Shown here in pieces: positions 1 to 12,400 of a stretch of DNA of 64,000 nucleotides. The notes below the pieces were generated by a model that ran no database searches, was not told the origin of the DNA, and was given only the letters and a program-made list of their open reading frames with translations. The translations under genes were made by a program, and so were the position numbers. This DNA is from Datisca glomerata (taxonomy: Eukaryota > Streptophyta > Magnoliopsida > Cucurbitales > Datiscaceae), in NCBI GenBank assembly GCA_003255025.1, contig QANY01011382.1, forward strand, positions 682,001-746,000, in the 5' to 3' direction. The first letter of the stretch is position 1, and every line of letters begins with the position of its first letter.

Positions 1-302
1 GTGGAGTCGCGGGGTATCGCCGCCACCTCCAAACACCCATCTCCTCGTACAGGTGCGAAGAACTAAAGGAAGGGGAGACTGACTTCTTAACAGGCGAGGG
101 AGGAGGCGTGGCAGTCTTATTTGCAACAGGGGGAACCTCATCAGCAACGGCGGCAGCGGGGGGGGGGGGGGATCGGCAACGGGAGCATGGAGATTAAGGA
201 CGGGGGAGTGACATCCCCTGAAGCGGTACCTAACTAGCTGGTGTTCCCCGTCTTTTGACGCTTGCCCTCATCAGTACCCCCCCAGATTACTCCTTAGACA
301 CT

Positions 303-1332
303 TCAACATCTCGAGCTAGTTGTACGTGAAACAGAAAACCGCGTCCTATTCTTCTGTCTCTGTGCAACTTCCCATTTAGCCTCACGTTCTCTTTCTTCCC
401 GAGCAAACCCTTCTTCTTCTCGCTCTAATCCTAAAGATGCAGAAGAGCTTGACCATACCACTTGACAGAAAGTGGGAACAAGGATTGCAACAAGATTGGC
501 CCGAGGGACTTCTGTTGCAGAAGATGATGGGGCAACAAACTTAGCGACTGGAATGGGTGCGACTGCAACTTTGATCTCCCTCCTTGGGTCAAGAAGATCT
601 CTCCAGTCCCACCCGGGCAATTATAGGCGACACAGATTAATGCAGTTACTTCTTTTCAGGGTGAAAGATCTCTTGTTTAGATTCTTGTCTGCATAAAACA
701 AAAAATATGTCAGTATTTAGAAAAGATAAATGCAACAAATGAAACAACAAAATTAAAACAGAAGCAAAAAAATAAAAGGAAATGGAAGCTCCAGCCACTT
801 ATTGAACTCTCCCCAGATTCGGGGAATGACCAAACGACCGTCGCCACCCTAGTTTCCACCTATAAGAAGTGTACCCTCCTCCCAACCTTTATCCCCACTG
901 GGGAGGTCAGTGACTAATCTTCCCCGCTTCTCACTCGCGCGGGGAGCCAAGTAATAGGACAGTCTACGCCTTTTCACTATGTACACGGTGTGGATTTCAT
1001 CTACCCCTATATTTAAATTATGGCTCTTGTTGAGGGCTTCAATCCCTAGAAGAACCGTATAGTACTAGAGGTATATTGGGAGGGGGCGAGATTGAAAGTA
1101 CTAAAAAATTCTTGGAAAGAGGAGAGAGAGAAAGTTTTAAACCTAATGCTATATACATTGGGGTTAGAGAAATTTGGTAGGGAGGATTACATGAGGAAGA
1201 TTTATAGATTCTTTCTCCGATATCACAAACTACGTCTGGAGGGAATCCGTTCCTGTGAAGGGCAAGAAAGTGGTTAAATTCATTCTTATTTATAACTAGG
1301 GGAACGATGACCTTAAATGGATGCTCCTCCAT
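303..1332 (-). pseudogene. gypsy-type retrotransposon gag remnant (PF04195-like)
   Basis: Minus-strand translations resemble the gag-like domain of plant gypsy-type elements (Pfam 'putative gypsy type transposon', PF04195). Around 1170–1050 the sequence reads as 'TPMYIALGLKLSLSPL' followed by PPPNIP, like the family's 'YxxALrlGlrlPLhPF…PxQlxPN' region. Around 990–860 it reads as 'YYLAPRASEKR', then 'LPSGDKGWEEG' and, after a stop, 'RLVIPRIWGEFNKW'. These correspond to the family's 'PR…LP.SNKGWK…FFFVSG…W' core. A basic, proline- and serine-rich open stretch follows (620–303). Several stops and a frame change separate the parts, so it cannot make one protein. No pol domain is visible; it would lie off the left edge. 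The call rests on remembered family patterns, so confidence is moderate. Confidence 0.45.
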
Positions 1333-2800
1333 TGCTACTAGGAAAAGAAATGTGAAACAGAAAAGGCAAGAAGAAAAGAGATAGAGAAGACGAATAAGGG
1401 AAAACCTACAGAAGATAGGAATGAGCGTGAAAAGAAAAAAAAATGAGGGAAACCAATGTGATATAGGCTACAGACTCCAAAATCATGTTAAAAATGTTTA
1501 ATGGATTTGAAAGTGAAAAGACACCAATTTTGAAAAGGGGAAGGGCAAACGACGGGCGTACAGGGAAAAGTACAATGAAATTATTACTTCCGCTCTACCT
1601 AAACCAGGCCAGCCAATTGCAACGCAACAGGTAGAGAAAATAAGACCTAACGAACATAAATGCGCATAACGCAAGAGCTGTAAAATGGAACGACACGTGT
1701 GAGGAACAAAAAATAAGACCTACGCGCACGCATATCACGATAAGATAAAAAAGACATAAAAAGACGGAATGAAATTTCTGAGGAGCATGTCAGCAACCTC
1801 AGAAACGAGGCAATGGTGGTACACCATTTCATTATTTAAAAATAAATGATTTTTCTTGCGCAACACTTAATATTTTGTAGAATAAAAGAAGATCCTAAAA
1901 ATGGATGAAAGTGGACCAAAGCCAAAGCCACTCTCCCATAAAACTAGACGCGTGTTGAGAGCATTCATTACACATCGACGAGCATCACCGAATAGCAATG
2001 AGGGCAAATGAACAGGTAAAAAATACCCACTATCATGTGGACAAACGAGATTTACCTAGTGGGCTTGTGGAAAGTGGTAGAAAAGCAAAAATGAGTTACA
2101 AGTTGAAGTCGCGTGACACTCATAAACAGATTATTAATGCTTCAAGAATGGGGGTCATCACCTCAGGAATGAGGGACCCTCACTTCTGGAACGGGGGATC
2201 ATCACTTCAAAGACGGGGAAGAACATCATAACGGTCAAAAAGGAGTTTAGACTGACAATCAAGTGGCCGTAATTTATTGAGTAAGTTAAGTGACCCGGAC
2301 AAGACAGATTGACAGACCACCAAGTGATTATGGCTGATTGACTCGGAACCACAGAAAATCCTTAAGTGACTGTGATTGAGACATATGTGAAATGAACTCA
2401 TACCAAATAGGATGATCTCACGAATGGATGTAAATCCTAAATATAATGACTGTCTCCTTTTATATTAATTATTCTAATCAAATTCATTTAATTTAGAAAG
2501 CCTATATAAGCTTATTGTATTAAAGAAAATGGGATGGTCAATACAACATGGGCCGAATCGGAACGCTGAATATACAGAATCAGAAAATTACAACCCGAAA
2601 AATGAAATATTGAAAATCAACCAAAACCTTAACTACAACACACAACACAGATGAGGTGAGAGTTGGAATTTTTTCACATACCAAAAATATGCCGGGGGTA
2701 CTGATGCTCATCGGCGAGCCTGTAGGCTGGCGATGTTGATCCGGCAGGAAGGGACCTCGAGCTTGGCCGTGAGAGAGAGGGCTTCGCGAGTTGGATACGC

Positions 2801-2839
<39 letters not shown>

Positions 2840-3761
2840 ACCAAGTAAGGAGAATGATGAAGGACGAAGGGAAGAGAGGAGAGGAGCGAAACCAAGCGGC
2901 AGAAATTTGAAGAGTTCAGTCATAAGAAAAAAAATAAAACGAAACAGAAAAATATAATTCTTTATTGAAGCAGTCTCCATTTGGCACTTCTGCTTACAGT
3001 CACAGAGTGTTTCATGACCAAATGGAGTTAGAGATAGATGAGAGAAGAAGGAGAGAGAAAGTATTTTTTTAATGAAGAAAGAGAAATAGTTAAAAGTAAA
3101 AAAATTGATAAAGTAAAAATGTATAACCTATGAGTTGGAGAGAGAAAATAAAATTCTAATTAACTATTGTGCATTTATGAGTCTCATCATTATCACATCA
3201 TCACTTAATATATCAGGTCATTACTTAATGCGGCATGTAAATGTGTCTATTAAACTTAGTTACTAGAAAATGACAAAATGACTATATTGGAACGTCAAGT
3301 AAACTAGGATGATAAAATTGAGATTTTTTAAACTACGATTGTCAAATTGAAAACTGATGTAAACTACGATGAACAAATTGGTAAATTTTCCTATTTTTTA
3401 TGGCACAAGGATCAAGCTGTGAAAATATTTAAGAATGAAAGAAGAACCAAGATGATCACGAAAATATTTAAATTTAAAAGTTTTCAATACTTAGATGTGT
3501 TGTAAATCATGTTTATTTTGGTTTTTGTAATTTAAAATATTACTGTGAGATTTTAATATAAATATATGAAAATAGTTTTATATTATTTTAAAATTTATTG
3601 CCAATTAACTACATATTGGAGGTAGAAAAGCCCGTCAGTTACCCTTACCCAAATGGGTATCTCCATACCTTACCCGTAAAATTTTCGTGGGTATGAGGAC
3701 GAGAATGTTTATGGGTATGAGGACGTGTATGATATTATCCATACTATACCTATCAATTAAC
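1333..3761. other. intergenic / transposon flank without gene
   Basis: I see no convincing coding region on either strand. The stretch lies upstream of the minus-strand gag remnant and may contain its leader and LTR, but I found no paired repeat to prove that. It holds a GA microsatellite near 2.8 kb. Beyond 3.1 kb there are phrases of the type 'aaactacgatgaacaaattg' that recall terminal repeats of small DNA transposons. At 3640–3750 a short segment repeats 'gggtatgaggacg'. Confidence 0.4.
2804..2836. repeat. (GA)n microsatellite
   Basis: Uninterrupted GA dinucleotides for about 33 bp. The open frames crossing it, with RERERE or SLSLSL tracts, are artefacts of the repeat. Confidence 0.9.
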
Positions 3762-5961
3762 TGTTGGGGGTGTCCTTAAAGCATGTGTATTGATATTTTG
3801 ATATGAAATTTAAAAAGGATTATATTTTTCTTATAATTATTCTTTTAAATTATTGTTGAATAATTTATATAAATACCTGAAAATTCTAAATTCATTAATG
3901 AGACTATGATCTTGGATTAGTACGAGAGGATTAAGATCATATGTAATGAATAAAATTATCAACAACATATTAAAGTATGAAATCTTTAATGAATGGTTGC
4001 TAGTAGAGTTCACTAAGCATTATAAATGCGTGTGATCTAGATTCGGATAATTGATGTGGATAGATATCTTAGTGGATGTATTTTATATAATAAGATTATA
4101 TATAACATGACCGATGTGAATTAATATCTTCATTAACCTGCCGTTTATCATAAATATTTAATACACATCAATTCGATGATGATATGTAGATCAGTCTGAA
4201 TCCTGAGTAATCATGAACTCCTATGCATGTCTACTAGATCTTTTGATTCACTCATTAAGGTCTGCTTGTTAATCAGGCTAGTGACTTTTGTTTTAGAGAT
4301 TTAGTGATGTGGATGGCTGGGGACATGATCTTACAATATTTGAAATCTAAGTTTTCCTAACGGATCATATATTAGTTTTTTAAGTGTTAATTTTGGAACT
4401 GAATGGTTATTGAGCTCAAATTTATGATAAAATTTATAAATTAGTCATTCACTAGTGGATTAATGATACTTAAGGATCAAGATGTAATTAGAAGGGTAAA
4501 ATGATAATTTTGATCAGTTATAATTTACGAACCAATAATTGGAGGACAGATCTACATGAAATGATTATATCAGTGGACTACATAACAATACTCTGTAAAT
4601 ACATTTTATAATCTCTAAGAGTGCAATTCCATATTTACAATAAAGTAATAATGAAATTAATAAATAAGATTATTCAATTAATGAGTTTAATTAATAATCT
4701 GGTTTATTAGAGCTTAGGATTATACGTTCATGGTCCCCAAGTCACCTATATACTACGATGTTTAGGGTGTGAGTATTTCAGGACATGAGAAAATGACTGA
4801 CTTGCAAAAAGAATTTTTACTCTGGAGCAAGTACCTAAATTTTTGTGTGATTAATTAATTAATTTATATATTTAAATATAATTTTTGAAAATTATAAATA
4901 ATTATTGATTTTTTTAATTATCGATAAATGAGACATAATAACTAACTTGTGAAATTAGATAATTAAATATTATTAGATAATAATTTAAATCAATTAAATA
5001 TGTTATTTGTGAAATAACAGATAAGTTAGTTGATAGAGATAATCAGATATGTTAATTTTAAATTAACTAATATCTAGATAATTATCTTACCAAAGTAAAT
5101 ATTTAATTTGCAGCAATTACCACGTATCAATCATTGATAGGGTATCAAAAATCGACATGGATTACTGTGGTGCCATGTGGCACTACCGTAGTGAGTGTGC
5201 AACACTGTAATGCCATGTCAGACAGCAGTTGTGCGCAATTGTAATGGATCAGAGACAATTAGTAAATTTACAATTAAATATTATTTCAGTTTATCTCTAA
5301 AAATCCGATACGTCATTATTTAAAATATATACAGATATTATTCTAATGGCCTTAAGGGTTGAAAAAAGAAGAAGAGAGAATTAGTTGATCAGATCATCAG
5401 TTCGTCAATCAAGGGTTGAATTGAGAACACGATTGGTGTCAGAGAGAATTTTTTTTGTGATTAAACGTATCAAATCTCTAAAAGAATAATCATCACGTTC
5501 TTTTAGAGAATCGTCTCACTAAAGTCATTCTCAATAAATCTTTAGATCTCATGTGTTAAGAACATCTAGAGACAGAAAAAATGTCTTGTAATATTCTACG
5601 TGTTCACACACATCCTGGTGCATTGAGGATTGACTCGGAAGATATTGGTGTAGATCTCGGAGTTTATTGATCGTTGGAACGATTTTGTGAGAACGGATGA
5701 TCGATCGGAATTTACAACGACACTTGATATAGACTATAAGAAGTATACGATTCCTAACCTTGTATGTTGTAGATTTAATTTATAAATATATAATGGATCC
5801 TGACTGATTGAAAAAGAGTTTTCAATAAAAGTTTTATTTGGTTATCGTGGCGTTGCGTAAGTTTCATTTTGTTAAAAGATTTGATTTTTATTACAAGTTT
5901 ATTTTTTTGAATGGCCGCGAGCCTCAATGCTTCTGTCGCGCATGCGCTGCGACAATCAACA
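3762..5961. mobile_element. solo LTR, 2.2 kb, with TTAAC target-site duplication
   Basis: The segment begins TGTTGGGGGTGTCC and ends AATCAACA, giving the TG…CA termini and the 5-bp terminal inverted repeat TGTTG/CAACA typical of LTRs. It is bordered directly by TTAAC on the left (3757–3761) and TTAAC on the right (5962–5966), a 5-bp target duplication as left by LTR-retrotransposon integrase. There is no gag or pol in between, only AT-rich non-coding sequence, so this is best read as a solo LTR left by recombination between the two LTRs of a once complete element. The opening resembles long copia-type LTRs, but superfamily cannot be decided without internal sequence. Confidence 0.75.
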
Positions 5962-5966
5962 TTAAC

Positions 5967-7639
5967 ATCCTTAAGTACAACACAATTGTTCTTAAACAGT
6001 TAACATATAATATAATCTTACTACTTCTAGAAGGGTGGGTAGTTGAAAAACTTTTATTGGACCATTATACCCAATCATAATAAGAATATGTCTAACAGAC
6101 CCTTACGACATTGAGTTTTAATTATTTCTTGGACCGTTTCATTCAATCATAATAATCAATGTTCCTAAAATTACACGTTTGAGTTATGACAATAAATTAG
6201 GACATTAATGGAACCTATGCATTCAATAAAAAAATATCAACCTCAATACAATTTGTTTCTGCATACGTTTGGACTAGGAAACTTATATATTTTAAGTTGT
6301 TATTAAAAAAAAGTTAGAATGTTTGAATTGAAATTATGTGTAATAAGCCAATGATTTATAACTATATAATACAATCACTAGTTTTTGGATATAAAAATTG
6401 TTGGCTGAAATCCTTATAGTAAATTACAAATACAAATTTACCATTAGGCCTAAAGAGTATCGGTTGATAGATCAAATATTATTAGTATCAGCTAATATAA
6501 TTTATATAATGATATAATATTTTTTATTATTCAATAATAATCTATTTATAAATAGTTTGTGAAATTAAATATTTTTATAATATTGCTGAAAAAGAAACAT
6601 AAATATCCATATAGATGAATTTTTAGATTATTTTTACGTCAACAGTAATCTATCCGTCAGAAACTTATAAACTGTAGATATCATATAATATTTTTTATGT
6701 TATCGGAACATGAAAATTCATATAAATAAGTTGAGATACATATTTTTGAAAAATATGAACTATCTCTTAATATAATAGAATCTAACAAATTAGCGAATAA
6801 TCATTTTGTATGTTATTCAAATAGTAATTCTATATAGTAAATTTTTAACAATATTATTAACAAACTAATGTATTTATTATTACTATTATTTTACTTTAAA
6901 TTTAGTTATACGATCGTTTTAAACAATAATATATTTATGTAACATTATTATTAATTTAATTTTTTTGTATATCTTAACCTTCTTAGCACGTGCAAAGTAC
7001 GTAGTTAGTTTTAGATTAGTAAATATAATTAGGAAAATAAAAGAAACATTTTTGGATCATAATATCCTTATTAATATTTTAATTTTTGATTCATCATTAA
7101 TTTACATGATAAGTTCTACATGTTTCTTTAATCCAAGACTCATCATGAAAAAAGATTCTCCGATAATCTACAGTTTAAATTTTCATGTTGATCGACAGTT
7201 ACCTGAGTTTCATTTCTTATTTTTTTTAGCGCTAATGATTGAAAATTAATTAATTTTTTTGCTTCCATGAAAATTAATTAATTTTTTTGCTTCCATGACA
7301 GATTTACATTCCATTGGTTTCTAATCCGAACTTGATTGACATTTGACGGGAAAATAAAATAAGCTTTTATAATTAGAGATTTACAAGGTTATAATGCATT
7401 TAAATGCAAATAAAGATGTTAAAATTTCGTATTTGGAATAACAATAACTAAATATTTAGTAACGGTATCTTGTTTTTATTGGAGTGAATTTATTAAATAT
7501 TTGTTTGTTAGTTTTTTAATTGATTAGTAACTAAATATTTGCGGTTAGTTTTTAATATGAGTTAAAATTTTTTTTTTTACGTTATTAATTCTACCCATTA
7601 GACTGTAATTTTTGACATTTGAGTTTATATTTATTTTTA
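5967..7639. other. AT-rich intergenic sequence, no gene seen
   Basis: Very AT-rich with stops in all frames. The open frames at 5838–6080 and 6965–7249 have no recognisable similarity and the composition of their surroundings. The only structure noticed is the 28-bp tandem duplication at 7241–7296. Confidence 0.6.
7241..7296. repeat. perfect 28-bp tandem duplication
   Basis: A 28-bp unit beginning 'gaaaattaattaattttt' and ending 'gcttccat' occurs at 7241–7268 and again at 7269–7296 with no mismatch, suggesting a recent duplication. Confidence 0.85.
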
Positions 7640-8582
7640 GGGTTAATAACATATATTCCTCCGATATTTTATCTCAAAATCAATCTACCTTCTAAAATTT
7701 ATCATATTTCCTATTGGTCCTTCAGTTTTTCCATCCATCAACTTACTCTCACGCCTGTCAAATGACTGTTAAAACAGCACATGCACGGTACATGTCAAAT
7801 TTTTATTTTCTAATTTTATTCATTTCTTCAACCTTATAAGCTGCTTATTTCCATGTTTTTAATCTAAAATCAGACACAATTGTCTCTCTATCTTCATTGA
7901 TTTGTCAAAATTTTGACAAATTCTCCTCTAGTTTCAGTAGCGGTTTGGGTTTCATCTCTTTGATGTTCAGTTTCAGTTTTCGGCAATCATTTTTATTTTT
8001 TCCTTCATGAATAAATTGGATTATTTTTTCTAATTGATTTTCTACCAATTTTTATTTTTATTTCTCTCCTTCATGAATAAAAATAAAAAAATGATTGATT
8101 TTTATTTTTATTTTTCTCCTTTATTTTTTCTAATTGTGTTTTTTATTCATGAAGGAGAAAAAATAAAAAAAAATGGTAGAAAATCAATTAGAAAATAGCC
8201 CAATTTATTTATGAATAAGAAAAATAAAAATGATTAATGAACACCGAAACCGAACCTTAAGGAGATGAAACTTAAACCGCTACTAAAACTGGAGAATAAT
8301 TTGTCAAAATTTTGACAAATCAATGAAGGTGGAGATGCAATTGTGGATGATTTTGGATGAAAAGAAACATGAGAATGGGTAGCTTGTAAGGTTGCAGAAA
8401 AGGGTGAAATTGAAAAAGAATTATGCACGTGCCATGCATGTGCCGATTTAACAGTCATTTGACGGTTAAGAGAGATTTTGTGATGGATGGAGAAAATTTA
8501 AGGGTTAATGGGGAAGAATATAAAGTTTATGAGAGTAAGTTGATTTTGAGGTAAAGCACAAGAATTTTTATGATGTTAACCG
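7640..8582. mobile_element. foldback MITE, Mutator-like (9-bp TSD)
   Basis: A 943-bp element whose two halves are near-complete inverted copies. The left end reads GGGTTAATAACAT and the right end reads, on the other strand, CGGTTAACATCAT. Matching pairs continue inward: 'gtcaaatgactgttaaa' faces 'tttaacagtcatttgac', and 'tttgtcaaaattttgacaaa' occurs in both arms. It is flanked on both sides by TTATTTTTA (7631–7639 and 8583–8591). A 9-bp duplication is the Mutator/MULE hallmark. No transposase is encoded; the open frame at 8234–8458 lies inside an arm. The long palindrome could fold into a hairpin of several hundred base pairs if transcribed. Confidence 0.75.
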
Positions 8583-8906
8583 TTATTTTTACATTCTCTT
8601 TTCTCCATATATAACAAAATCTTGGGAAAATCACTACTATTAAGGAAAGAAGCATTTCCTGATCCAGGTTCCCTAGATCCACGTGTTCCTAGTCGGGCCT
8701 AAACAGATGAATGAAGAAGGGGGCAGGCAGCACTATAAAGAAAGAAGCCCAGCCACACACACCTCTTTTTAACCGACTAAAGCTGGATCCACTACAGGAC
8801 TAGAAGAAGAGAAAGATTGAGAAAGAAACATAAACCTACTTTACTTTGATTCAAAAGGCTTACTAATAAGAAGAAAGAGGGGGATGCAATCAATGAATGG
8901 ATCAAA

Positions 8907-11769
8907 GAATACTTTTGTATCTCAAACTATCACCATAGACACTTTAAATCATAAACTATAAAATGTTATAATTTGATCCCCAAACTATCTGAAACTCACA
9001 ATAAAACCGTAACCGTAACTCTGTCAGCTAGACGTTAAAAATTAATCAAAATGATGTCGTTTCAGCCTACTTGAAAAAGACGTCATTTAATATGTTGGGA
9101 TAGCCTATACTAACACCCAAACACTCTTTCTCCAGAAACCCATTATCGAAACAGCCCCTCTCAGGCACAATACTAATGAGTGTCACCTCCAAACCCTGTA
9201 ACGTTATATAAAACATAAGATATAGAACTTTGTCAACGTAATGTAATGGAAAAGTCAAACTATGGAACTAACCTTTTATTGATCAGATATAAAAGTCCAA
9301 CTATGTGATTGAACATGACCCATGTCTGCCAACAACAATTCCTAAAACCCAGTACATGAGTCCTTGGACTCTCTTTCAAGTACAACAATCACAAATAGGC
9401 AAGATGTCATCAATACCGTTAATTTCAGTGGCAGAAAGTAAGTGACCTTGTCAAATGCCTTTCAAGTGGCAACTACCAAGGCCAATAAATAGGTCTGCAT
9501 CCATTTAAAAGTGCATGTTTGCATGCATGTAGACTCGTATACAATCTTTTGAATATTATCTGGTTCTGTGATGGACACCTATGAACACTTATTCCAAAGC
9601 TGCGACGAGGATTAGACCTCAAGATCTCCTCACCATGATCTCTTGACCTATAATATTGCTCGTCATACTTACCCTCAATAGTTTGTAATGCCATCTTTCG
9701 TGCTCTATAGGCTTGACACTTGGTAATGTTGATATTAAAATCCTTCCTTATCTTATCAATGATACCTGTCAATGCCCGTTTTTGTTGACTTTTGAACCTC
9801 TCAAAATAGTGTTTGGCTAACCAACGTGACTTAACATGCATATTTTCATTCTTCTGATAGCATGTGTACAAATTCTTCAATGTCTTAATTTGGAATGATA
9901 ATTCATCTTGCATTAACGAAGCATGCAATCTCCATTCATAGCTTGGTCGACAAACATCAATTAGTCTTTTTACTTTACACTTCTTGAATTTTAGGTCAAA
10001 ATCATTTTTCACCGCATATCAACAAGCACCTCTTTTAATTGTGAGTGTGAACTATACACCATCCCTAAGAAAAATGGAGAATCGTCTGAGTCAACCCTAT
10101 ATTCAAGCCATTTTGGTCTTCTCTCCTCATCAAACCCATATATTGAGTTTAACTCATCATCATATGTATAATCATAGTGAAATTCAATGTCATTCAACAC
10201 TAAATCACGTCTTCGGTAGTATTATTAAAAAATTCATCACCTTCCTCACGCATAGTCTCATTTCTTGCCACATATAGACTTCGTAATTCCAATTCAAACT
10301 CATCAACATTCGCATAAAAAAGAACATTATCATTTTTCACCTCGTCGTCAGAATCCATCAACACACCTAGTGTTATGTTTTCATCAGTAGATCATCCTCA
10401 TTTCCGTCATTTTCAGACAATGGAAGATGCTCGACATAAATATGAATAGCTATAATTGGAGTGATTGAGTTAATATCTAAATATCGATGTCTCCACATAA
10501 CTGTCATAATCCCTTGTCAAAATCCTCCCCAGGCTTGCATGATGTAACTCTGACCAATCTTTAACACCTCATTCGTTCAACATTGGTTCTATCTCATGCA
10601 CTGACATTTCATCACTATCACAATTATCGACATAATTAATGTCACCTCCTTCATATATGGTGGTTCCATGAGTGCACACGAACTTACCTCCATGATGCAA
10701 TGGCAATGAGAATTTTATATTACTTATTTCTGGAAAAAATAAAAAATATAATTATTATTTAATGACTTGCTAATAAAAAGTCAAAGAGACAAGTATGTTG
10801 TTACAAATACAAACAACAAACATCAAATAAATAAATTATTGTTAGGCCATGATTTTTATGCAAACTATATTATAAAGATAAGCAAGAGACAAACTATGGT
10901 GGAGACAGATAAATTAATGAAAAATGTGACTATACAGAGGACAAAATGGGTATTACCAATTGAAAGCACTAGCTATTACAAAACATTTGAATCAATAGAA
11001 TGATTATATAAATCATATAGCTATTACAAGGCATAGAAGATCAGAGAAGATTATTCGAACCGAATCAGATTTCGTCTGATTACAAAGCATTCAAATAAGT
11101 GTATAAAACGTTAAAAAATAGTAGAATCAAATCAAAATTCGTGTGATTACAAAACATTCAAATCAAACTATAAAACATATGAATCAACTCAGAGAATATT
11201 AGACATAATCACAGAGAAACCCGTTAGCAAACTGCATAAGAAAACCTTTAGCAACTCGCACAAAATCAAGCAGAGATCGTCTAATTTGAATAAGAAAACC
11301 CTTAATGGAATCAAATCACATGAAAACCAAGCAAAGAAAGAGAAATCACACAAAAACTCTTAATCGAAAACAAATGGCAGAGAAAGAAAAATTACAGAAG
11401 AAATCACATAGAAACATTGAAACTTACCTCAAGAAATCAAATAGAAAACTTACCTCAAGAAGGGCATCGAAGAAGGTTTCTTCGAAGAGGGAGGAGTTCT
11501 TCGTGTGTTGAAAGGGGCTATTTGGATAATGGGTTTTTGGAGGAGTGTTTGAGTGTTGATATAGGCTATCCCAACATATTAAAACGACGTCATTTTCAAG
11601 TAGGTTGAAACAACATCATTTTGATTAATTTTAAAGTCCAGTTGATAGAATTAGGGTTATTATTTTTATTGTGAGTTCCAGATAGTTTAGGGTTTAAATT
11701 ATAACATTTTATTGTTTAGAGTTTAAAGTATTTATTGGTGATACTTTGAGGTACATAAGTGTAATTTTC
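8907..11769. mobile_element. Mutator-like element (MULE), deletion derivative
   Basis: Long terminal inverted repeats of about 250–265 bp frame this element. The left arm (about 8907–9158) contains 'aatatgttgggatagcctat', and the right arm (about 11505–11769) contains its reverse complement. Further matched pairs are 'aaaatgttataattt' and 'ttaatcaaaatgatg'. Exact ends are uncertain by a few bases and I could not find a convincing 9-bp target duplication. Inside, on the minus strand, lies the front part of a MULE transposase; the catalytic half is absent, so the element is non-autonomous. The interior between 10.2 and 11.5 kb shows nothing else recognisable. Confidence 0.65.
9473..10200 (-). 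pseudogene. MULE transposase N-terminal fragment
   Basis: Read on the minus strand from 10200 downwards, the first open stretch includes 'RPKWLEYRVDSDDSPFFLGM', like the MuDR N-terminal DNA-binding region ('…F..D…F.lGM.F'). A second, overlapping frame follows: 'WRLHASLMQDELSFQIKTL', 'CYQKNENMHVKSRWLAKHY', 'ITKCQAYRARKMALQTIEG' and finally 'ACKHALLNGCRPIYW'. These parallel the conserved order of plant MULE transposases up to the 'GCRPiIGLDG' motif. The sequence ends exactly there, so the DDE catalytic domain and the zinc-knuckle/SWIM C-terminus are missing. At least one frame change near 10.01 kb separates the two parts. It cannot encode an active enzyme. Confidence 0.7.
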
Positions 11770-12400
11770 TCTAGAATCTTTAACATTTCAATCTACATTA
11801 TTATAATTTTCATTGAATTCAAGACATGGTCTTTTACAATTTAGGGTTTAAATTGTTAACTCATATACGTTACTCGCTTGATAGTTGTATTTGTATTGGG
11901 TATAGAATATGTTTCTTCTTTTCTAAAACATATATAAACCTTAATTATCGAATCATGATGTACGATAATTTTCATTTGTAAATTAAAAGGATATTAGACT
12001 TTAAAAATTGACAATTTATTATGAGTCAAACTTACACAAGCATTGAGACTTTCATAGTGCTTAGAAACATAATTGGAAAAACATATGGGTAGATTTTATA
12101 CTACGAAAAACAGTTTAAATTGAAAATGGGCGGGCCTAAAAGTTCCATTTGGTTTATATAATTCCACTGGTTACTGACTACTGAGCTTCAGCTTCCATAG
12201 TTTGTGAGCATTTCATCCTCGAATCTCGAAGCATAATTTTTTATTCCCGATAAATTATCCTCTAATTTCACCTTAATTTCCATCATCGTCGTCGTCTTCG
12301 TTCTCTTATCGTTTATGGATGGGATTTATATTCCGCGTTTCCTGTTGTGAATAAATTAAAGCTTATTCTTGCTGAGAATACTGGAGGTGAAAGCTCCAGC
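11770..12400 (+). promoter_or_regulatory. KIN-12E upstream region and 5' leader with uORFs
   Basis: This is the likely promoter and 5' leader of the kinesin gene; the MULE right end directly abuts it. 'ggtttatataattcc' near 12152 is a plausible TATA region. Two overlapping short upstream ORFs of 11 codons each precede the main start: 12315–12350 and 12319–12354. I looked for mitosis-specific MSA cores (AACGG/CCGTT) and saw none here. The transcription start is not known. Confidence 0.4.

Noticed and set aside
2674..2980. Open frames with RERERE or SLSLSL at the GA microsatellites (also 51444–51730)
   Set aside because: They are readings of a dinucleotide repeat and show no protein character outside it.
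12347..12400. Extending the KIN-12E protein upstream in the same frame from a GTG at 12347
   Set aside because: A GTG start is not expected in a plant nuclear gene; the first in-frame ATG is at 12401.
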